The translations under genes and the position numbers were made by a program. Below the pieces are notes generated by a model. It saw nothing but the letters and a program-made list of their open reading frames with translations. It searched no databases and had not been told where the DNA came from. A stretch of 21,153 nucleotides of DNA, taken from Planctomycetaceae bacterium UBA4732. Its GTDB lineage: Bacteria > Planctomycetota > Planctomycetia > Gemmatales > Gemmataceae. Shown piece by piece: positions 16,675 through 21,153 of the stretch (positions within the stretch are counted from its first letter, which is position 1; each line of letters begins with the position of its first letter). The stretch is from positions 42,920 to 64,072 of the forward strand of contig DHJA01000290.1 in the NCBI GenBank assembly GCA_002404095.1, in the 5' to 3' direction.

Positions 16675-17397
16675 ATGAACTCCGCCGTCGCACTGCAACC
16701 GTCGCCCGTTCGTCCCGCCGCCCTCGCGCCGGCGAACGTCGCGCCGCGCCACGCCGCCGGCTTCTTCCTCTTCCTTCTGGTCAACGCCGCCCTCTTCGTT
16801 CGGGCGGCTGAAATCGTGCCGGCCCTAGTAGGATGGAACATCTACGAGTTCCTGATCCTGGCCTGTCTCGCGTTGTCGATACCGGCCGTCCTAGAGCAGT
16901 TCACCGCCAAATCCCTGGAACTGCGGCCCGTCACCGTCTGCGTACTCGGCGTGTTCCTAGCCGTATTACTGTCGCACTTAGCCCAACTCGATTTCGTCAA
17001 GCTCGACGATAACGGAAAGCTATTCGGCAAGGTCGTCGTTTATTACGTCCTCTTCGTCGGCCTCGTGGACAGTCCGGCCCGCCTGCGCGTTTTTCTATTT
17101 TGGATGCTCGTCTTCGCTACGGTGACAATTTCCATCGCGGTACTCCAGTTTCACGGCGTCGTCAAGCTGCCGAACCTCGAACAGATCATCGACAACGCGC
17201 ACGACAAGTTTACAGGCAAAGACGTGGGCTTCCTGCGACTTGCCGGCTCCGGCATATTTCACGACCCTAACGAAATCGGCGTCCTTGTTTCCGTGGCGCT
17301 CCTGCTCGGCCTTTACTGGCTGTTCGATCAACGCTCCGGCGCCCTGCGTTTCCTCTGGGCTGGGCCGCGCCGCTGGTTTTCTTCCTGTACGCCCTGA
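16675..17397 (+). pseudogene. O-antigen ligase/polymerase (WzyC-like), 5' part, frameshifted
   Basis: The N-terminal half of a multi-pass membrane protein of the O-antigen ligase family, which polymerises or transfers polysaccharide units on the periplasmic side. Helices such as FFLFLLVNAALFV, FLILACLALSIPAV and VVVYYVLFVGLV are clear, followed by the family motif GSGIFHDPNEIGVLVSVALL. The frame then runs into unrelated sequence (WAGPRRWFSSCTP) and stops. The continuing family sequence is in the -1 frame from about 17358, so one base appears to be missing near 17345-17358. ATG 16675 is used because upstream codons are translated palindrome. The frameshift is either a real mutation or an assembly error. 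Confidence 0.82.
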
Positions 17398-17420
17398 CGC
17401 TCACCCAATCGCGCGGGGCC

Positions 17421-18065
17421 GTGCTGGCATTGGCGGCCGGCTTGGGGGTATTCCTCGCCGCCCGCTTCGGCTGGCGCACCGCCCTGCTGCTCGGCGTCGT
17501 CCTTCTACCGGCCGGCGCCCTGTTCATGGCAGGCCGCATGACCGCGATCTCGACCGGCGAAGGAGCCGCCCAGGAGCGCATCCAGATCTGGAGCGAGGGC
17601 ATGATGCTAATGCGCGAGGCGCCGCTGTTCGGCGTCGGCAAGGACAAGTTCGCGGAGTCGATCAGCCACGTCGCGCACAATTCCTATCTGCAATGTTTCG
17701 TGGAATTGGGCGTCTTTGGCGGCATGTTCTTTCTGGGAGCGTTCTACCTGGCCGTGTCGCAGATGTTCCGCATGGCAGATCGGCGGAAGCATACTTTTCT
17801 TGACCCGGAAATGGCCCGCCTTCATCCTTACCTATTCGGCGTCGTCGCAAGCTACGCCGTCGGCATGGCGTCGCTGACGCTCTGTTACAATCTGCCGACT
17901 TACACCGTATTGGCATTGGCGACGGTGTTCGCGCGGACGGCCCCGATGACGCCGCCATTGTCGGCCACACGGTTCGACCTCCATTTGCTGGGCCGTCTGC
18001 TCGCGGTCGCCGTGGTCGGATTCGGCGTGCTATATGTCTTTGTCCGCCTGTTCGTGGTCCATTGA
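17421..18065 (+). pseudogene. O-antigen ligase/polymerase (WzyC-like), 3' part
   Basis: The C-terminal half of the same gene, in a different frame. Family-like sequence begins before the nominal GTG: APLVFFLYALTLTQSRGA is readable from about 17364, with the TQSRG motif typical of the family. Downstream come ERIQIWSEGMMLMREAPLFG and the periplasmic loop HVAHNSYLQCFVELGVFGG, also typical, then further helices to the end. Joined to the 5' part with one base restored, the protein would be about 463 residues, a normal family length. No ribosome-binding site supports independent translation of this half. Confidence 0.82.
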
Positions 18066-18066
18066 G

Positions 18067-18141
18067 TTCCAAAGGGCGGGGAAACCCCGCCCCTACCAAC
18101 GACAATCGCTGTAGGGGCGGGGTCTCCCCGCCCTCTTGGAA
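18067..18141. repeat. GC-rich palindrome between ligase and Wzm
   Basis: Arms at 18067-18096 and 18111-18141 (TTCCAAAGGGCGGGG-like / CCCCGCCCTCTTGGAA) match with one mismatch and one extra base around a 14-base loop. It begins one base after the ligase stop. Translated, it gives a spurious 33-residue extension to the Wzm frame. Confidence 0.87.
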
Positions 18142-18160
18142 CGCCCGGAGACGGTTGTTT

Positions 18161-19069
18161 ATGTGTTCCAAGGTTGACGAACTGCCGGCGGCGCGGACGA
18201 CGGGGCCGCCCGCCGTTCCGGTCGTGGAGCCTGCGCTAACAGTCATCCGCCCCGCTCACGGCTGGCAGTGGATCGACGTTGCGGAGTTATGGCGCTTCCA
18301 CGAACTGATCTTCTTCCTGGCGTGGCGCGACGTGAAGGTGCGCTACAAACAGACTTTCCTCGGAGCCGCCTGGGCCATACTGCAGCCAGCCCTGATGACG
18401 GTGGTTTTCACCATCGGCTTCGGCAGCGTCATGCACATTGAGCCGCCGAAGGGGTATGAAGGGCAGTATCCGCTGTTCGTGTTCGCCGGCCTATTGCCGT
18501 GGAGTTTCTTCGCCACGGCCGTCGCCAACGCGGGAAACAGCGTCGTCGGCTCCGAACGGCTCATCAGTAAGGTCTACTTTCCCCGGTTGGCGGTGCCGTT
18601 CGCATCGGTTGGGGCGGCGTTGGTGGATCTGGTAGTCGCCTCTGGAATGCTCGCCGTCTTAATGATGTGGTACGGGCGCGGGCCGGTATGGGGATGGCAG
18701 CTGCTGCTGGCCCCGGTGTTTGTGGGCCTGATGACGCTGCTGGCGCTCGGCGTCGGCACGTTCCTCGCCGCCCTGAACGTCTCCTATCGCGATTTCAAAT
18801 ATGTGATACCGTTTATGGTGCAAGTTTGGATGTACGCCACGGCGACGATTTACACGCAGCCCTCTCCGGCGTCGCTGAACAGCTGGGTTCACGTCGTTTT
18901 GGCGGCCAATCCGATGACGGCCCTGGTCGGCGGCTTCCGGGCGGCGGTGCTAGGCGGCGAGATCGACTGGCTGCAGGTCGGCATCGCGGCGGCCGTCGGC
19001 GTCGTGGCGTTCGTGGGCGGGTGTTTGTACTTCCGCCGCGTTGAGGATACGTTCGCGGATTTGATCTGA
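18161..19069 (+). CDS. wzm: ABC transporter permease, Wzm-like polysaccharide exporter
   Basis: A 302-residue ABC-2 type permease with about six membrane helices. It would form the membrane channel for exporting a polysaccharide to the periplasm together with the downstream ATPase. Visible family features are LAWRDVKVRYKQTFLGAAWA before the first helix, YPLFVFAGLLPWSFF, and GSERLISKVYFPRLAVP in the middle, a typical Wzm/TagG motif. NVSYRDFKYVIPFMVQVWMY and AANPMTALVGGFR also match the family. ATG 18161 is chosen over upstream frame positions that run through the palindrome. The frame is intact, in contrast with both neighbours. Confidence 0.93.
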   Translation: MCSKVDELPAARTTGPPAVPVVEPALTVIRPAHGWQWIDVAELWRFHELIFFLAWRDVKVRYKQTFLGAAWAILQPALMTVVFTIGFGSVMHIEPPKGYEGQYPLFVFAGLLPWSFFATAVANAGNSVVGSERLISKVYFPRLAVPFASVGAALVDLVVASGMLAVLMMWYGRGPVWGWQLLLAPVFVGLMTLLALGVGTFLAALNVSYRDFKYVIPFMVQVWMYATATIYTQPSPASLNSWVHVVLAANPMTALVGGFRAAVLGGEIDWLQVGIAAAVGVVAFVGGCLYFRRVEDTFADLI

Positions 19070-19070
19070 A

Positions 19071-19131
19071 CACTAACCCGAAGCGCAAGCGAGGTTTCGA
19101 CGAAATCCCTCGCTTGCGCTTCGGGTTAGTG
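19071..19131. repeat. near-perfect palindrome between Wzm and Wzt
   Basis: Perfect 24-base arms at 19071-19094 and 19108-19131 (CACTAACCCGAAGCGCAAGC-type) continue inward as TTTCG/CGAAA, leaving almost no loop. It begins 1 base after the Wzm stop and ends well before the Wzt ribosome-binding site. The minus-strand translation contains NPKRKRG, a string I associate with planctomycete repeat-derived open frames. Confidence 0.9.
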
Positions 19132-19175
19132 TGCGGGACACAAACCTGCCCCACAAGAGACCGAGGATACAACCA

Positions 19176-19766
19176 ATGCACCCTGCCGTCCGCGTCGAAG
19201 ACCTGGGCAAGTGCTATCAGATCGACGAGACGCAACCCCGCGGCGGCTATCACAGCCTGCGCGAAGACCTGATGAATCTGGTCAAATCGCCGCTGCGACG
19301 CTTCCGCAAAGGCGCCCAGTCGCGCCGCACTGACTTTTGGGCGCTAAAAGGCGTCGGTTTCGAGCTGAAGCCCGGCGAAGTCCTCGGCGTCGTCGGCCGC
19401 AACGGCGCCGGCAAGTCCACACTGCTCAAGCTGCTGGCGCGCGTCACCAAACCCACTACCGGCCGCGTTGAACTGCGCGGCCGCATCGGCAGCCTGCTCG
19501 AAGTCGGCACCGGCTTCCACCCCGAACTCACCGGCCGTGAAAACATCCATCTCAATGGCGCCATTCTCGGCATGAAGCGCTGTGAAATCGTCCGCAATTT
19601 CGACGCTATCGTCGCCTTCGCCGAAGTCGAGCGCTTTCTTGACACGCCGGTCAAGCGCTATTCCAGCGGCATGTACACACGCCTGGCCTTCGCCGTCGCC
19701 GCCCACCTAGAACCGGAAATCCTCGTCGTCGATGAGGTGCTGGCGGTGGGCGACGCCGAGTTTTAG
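19176..19766 (+). CDS. wzt: Wzt-like ABC transporter ATPase, N-terminal part ended by an in-frame TAG
   Basis: The nucleotide-binding half of a Wzt-type ATPase that powers polysaccharide export with Wzm. Walker A is GRNGAGKSTLL (K80), the ABC signature YSSGM (S164-G165) and Walker B ILVVDEVLAVGD (D186, E187). The frame stops at TAG (codon 197) right after GDAEF, where relatives continue EFQKKC. The same frame then continues with KKCMKKM, so a single C-to-T change of a CAG codon explains the stop. ATG 19176 has GAGGA 8 bases upstream; the earlier GTG 19131 is the palindrome edge. As it stands the product lacks the H-loop histidine and the Wzt C-terminal domain, so it should be inactive unless the stop is read through or is an error. 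Confidence 0.85.
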   Translation: MHPAVRVEDLGKCYQIDETQPRGGYHSLREDLMNLVKSPLRRFRKGAQSRRTDFWALKGVGFELKPGEVLGVVGRNGAGKSTLLKLLARVTKPTTGRVELRGRIGSLLEVGTGFHPELTGRENIHLNGAILGMKRCEIVRNFDAIVAFAEVERFLDTPVKRYSSGMYTRLAFAVAAHLEPEILVVDEVLAVGDAEF

Positions 19767-19775
19767 AAGAAGTGC

Positions 19776-20486
19776 ATGAAAAAGATGGGTGATGTGGCTG
19801 GTGAGGGCCGCACCATCCTCTTCGTCAGCCACAATATGGGCGCCGTCCAGACGGTGTGCCGTCGCGCGCTGCTGCTGGCGCACGGCGAAGTGAAGATGAT
19901 GGGCACGGTGCCGGAGGTGGTCGCCGAATACCTCAAGGTCAGCGATGCGCTCGACGGCGTACCGTTGGCCGACCGCCGCGACCGCACCGGCGACGGCCGT
20001 TTCCGCTTCGAGGAGTTTCGACTTTTGGACGCCCGCGGCCGTCCCGCTAGCGGCATGGTCACGGGCGAGGACTGCTATCTTTGCCTGCGTCTTTCCACGC
20101 CCCCGGCGGCCGGCGGCATGACATCTCCGCTGGACGTGGCCGTCGTCGTGCGCGATTTTCAGGGCCGGAAGCTGACGGAAGTGACGACGTTTTTCACCAA
20201 TTCCAGCCCCAAGACTGTGGCTGAGGCTCGCGAAGTGTGCTGTATGGTGCCGCGCGTGCCACTGCTGGCGGGCCAGTATCGCATCGACCTATGGTGCGGC
20301 ACGGCGGGCGAAACGCAGGATTGGATTCTCGACGCGGCCATGCTGCGCGTCGAGGAAGGCAATTACTTCCGCAACTTTGAGGACGCCCGGTTGCCGACCG
20401 CCGAACGGCAGGGCGACATAATGATTCCGCAGGTGTGGAACGCGACGCCGCCGGCAAATACAGCCGCCATTGGAGAGGGTCTATGA
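19776..20486 (+). CDS. Wzt-like ATPase, C-terminal part (H-loop and cargo-binding domain)
   Basis: In the same frame as the upstream half, separated only by TAG and three codons. It begins MKKMGDVAGEGRTILFVSHN, holding the switch histidine (H219 of the joined protein) of the ABC ATPase. After GTVPEVVAEYLKVS comes a beta-rich region from about 20000 to the end that matches a Wzt C-terminal substrate-binding domain (GRPASGMVTGEDCYLCLRLS, PLLAGQYRIDLWCG). The joined protein would be 436 residues, normal for Wzt. Re-initiation at ATG 19776 is possible, with only weak AGAAG upstream, but this piece alone has no Walker motifs. It ends in ATGA shared with the GT87 start. Confidence 0.8.
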   Translation: MKKMGDVAGEGRTILFVSHNMGAVQTVCRRALLLAHGEVKMMGTVPEVVAEYLKVSDALDGVPLADRRDRTGDGRFRFEEFRLLDARGRPASGMVTGEDCYLCLRLSTPPAAGGMTSPLDVAVVVRDFQGRKLTEVTTFFTNSSPKTVAEAREVCCMVPRVPLLAGQYRIDLWCGTAGETQDWILDAAMLRVEEGNYFRNFEDARLPTAERQGDIMIPQVWNATPPANTAAIGEGL

Positions 20487-21153
20487 GTCAGACCCGACCG
20501 CATTCTTACTGGTCGTTCGTTCTCTGGGCCGGCGCCGCGCTACTCTTGGCTGGAGCCGTCGCCTATCACGCCAAGGGTTTCACGCTGCTTTTCGGCGAAG
20601 GCGGGGGTGACGATCTTCAGCAACGCTGGATCGAGTTGCGCTATGTGGCCAAGGGACAAAATCCCTACGACGTTTACTATTACCGTTATCATAACGGGGC
20701 GAAACCCTGGTCCGACGCCCGCGACGGGCGACTCGACGACGCCATCGGCGCCCCGGACGACGGCGGCTATCCGCCGTGGGCCTTCGTCTCCGGTTGGCTC
20801 TTTCTCTGGCCGTCGTGGCCTTTGGCCCTCTGGTATTATGTTTTCCTCAGTCTCGCGTCCGTGGCCGTCATCGGCTCCTGGGCGGCGACGCTTGCGCCCG
20901 AAAGCGCGGGGTGGGGCGGGAAGACCTTCCTGTTCGCCGCCGCCGCCGCCGTTAGCGCTTACGGCACCACGCTGCAAGTAGGACAATACGGGACAATCGT
21001 TATCGCTTTTATCGCCGCCTCACTCTGGCTGTTGTCGCCTCCTCGCGGCCGGTACGTAGATGTTCTCGCCGTTGGCAGCCAGCCAAAGTGGGGTGCCATG
21101 CTTTCGCGGCTTCTTTTCCGCACCGGCCTGCCGTCTAAGCCGCCGCGAAAGCA
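20483..21153 (+). CDS. GT87-type membrane glycosyltransferase, partial at right edge
   Basis: An open frame from ATG 20483 (ATGA overlap with Wzt, GGAGAGG upstream) to the window end with no stop, at least 223 residues. It resembles GT87/DUF2029 mannosyltransferase-like proteins: a first helix (FVLWAGAALLLAGAVAY), a following loop with GGGDDLQQRWIELRYV and GQNPYDVY, then GGYPPWAFVSGWLFLW and VGQYGTIVIAFIAASLWLL. Such enzymes use lipid-linked sugars in the membrane. After RGRYV, near 21060, the expected LAG..LGLA..KP helix is missing and repeat-like sequence takes over, with an inverted repeat at 21099-21153. The gene may therefore be interrupted. The product call is fairly safe; intactness is doubtful. 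Confidence 0.75.
   Translation, partial: MSQTRPHSYWSFVLWAGAALLLAGAVAYHAKGFTLLFGEGGGDDLQQRWIELRYVAKGQNPYDVYYYRYHNGAKPWSDARDGRLDDAIGAPDDGGYPPWAFVSGWLFLWPSWPLALWYYVFLSLASVAVIGSWAATLAPESAGWGGKTFLFAAAAAVSAYGTTLQVGQYGTIVIAFIAASLWLLSPPRGRYVDVLAVGSQPKWGAMLSRLLFRTGLPSKPPRK
21099..21153. repeat. inverted repeat at the window edge, probably a repeat inserted in the GT87 gene
   Basis: TGCTTTCGCGGC (21099-21110) and GCCGCGAAAGCA (21142-21153) are perfect 12-base inverted copies, and the right copy ends exactly at the window edge. The preceding GGGGTGCCA suggests that the arms may extend further outward beyond the window. The element falls where the GT87 sequence loses family resemblance. Confidence 0.65.

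Noticed and set aside
17340..17400. Programmed -1 ribosomal frameshift in the O-antigen ligase
   Set aside because: No standard slippery heptamer or obvious downstream stem; a lost base is simpler.
1782..19131. Palindromes as a CRISPR array or insertion sequence ends
   Set aside because: They are isolated inverted repeats, not evenly spaced direct repeats, and no transposase gene lies between any pair.
19131..19175. GTG 19131 as the Wzt start
   Set aside because: The GTG is the last three bases of a palindrome arm; ATG 19176 has GAGGA at good spacing.
18813..19253. Minus-strand open frame with an NPKRKRG peptide
   Set aside because: It runs through the Wzm/Wzt palindrome and antisense to two recognised genes; it is a repeat shadow.

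Overview
This window looks like chromosomal DNA from a planctomycete, most likely of the Gemmataceae type. The evidence is the high G+C content, a very large surface protease with the planctomycete-style N-terminal motif (ELLEDRLPPGN), an exosortase/EpsI exopolysaccharide locus, and many intergenic palindromes of the kind that litter these genomes. The taxonomy is inferred from these features and was not tested by a search.

Layout. (1) 57-1775 (+): a secreted protein of unknown function, followed by a long perfect palindrome. (2) 2049-5532 (-): an accessory, defence-like block. It holds a type II restriction endonuclease with a PD-(D/E)XK core, overlapping its D12-class DNA adenine methyltransferase, and then a three-Cys-motif partner protein (TcmP) without its usual partner gene. 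(3) 5619-6863 (-) glyA, and 7032-7865 (+) a TIM-barrel sugar phosphate isomerase/epimerase-like protein, separated by a palindrome built on a 9-bp period. (4) 7954-11118 (-): a 1054-residue subtilisin-family surface protease with a propeptide, CARDB domain and C-terminal beta domain. (5) 11422 to the right edge (+): an exopolysaccharide locus with SAM methyltransferase, exosortase, Wzc-like tyrosine autokinase/co-polymerase, EpsI, O-antigen ligase/polymerase, Wzm-like permease, Wzt-like ATPase and a GT87-type glycosyltransferase that runs off the window.

In the last block the kinase/co-polymerase, the polymerase/ligase and the ABC exporter would assemble and export a polysaccharide. Exosortase and EpsI probably process or anchor surface proteins in the same envelope. 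Several start codons overlap the preceding stop (exosortase/kinase and Wzt/GT87 both by ATGA), so these genes are probably cotranscribed.

Two things stand out. First, the locus carries two apparent lesions: a -1 frameshift in the O-antigen ligase near 17355, and an in-frame TAG in Wzt at 19764 where relatives have a CAG-type glutamine. Second, palindromes of different sequence types sit at most gene junctions. One has become the C-terminal coding tail of the exosortase, and another appears to interrupt the GT87 gene at the right edge. No tRNA, rRNA, CRISPR array or transposase gene was recognised.
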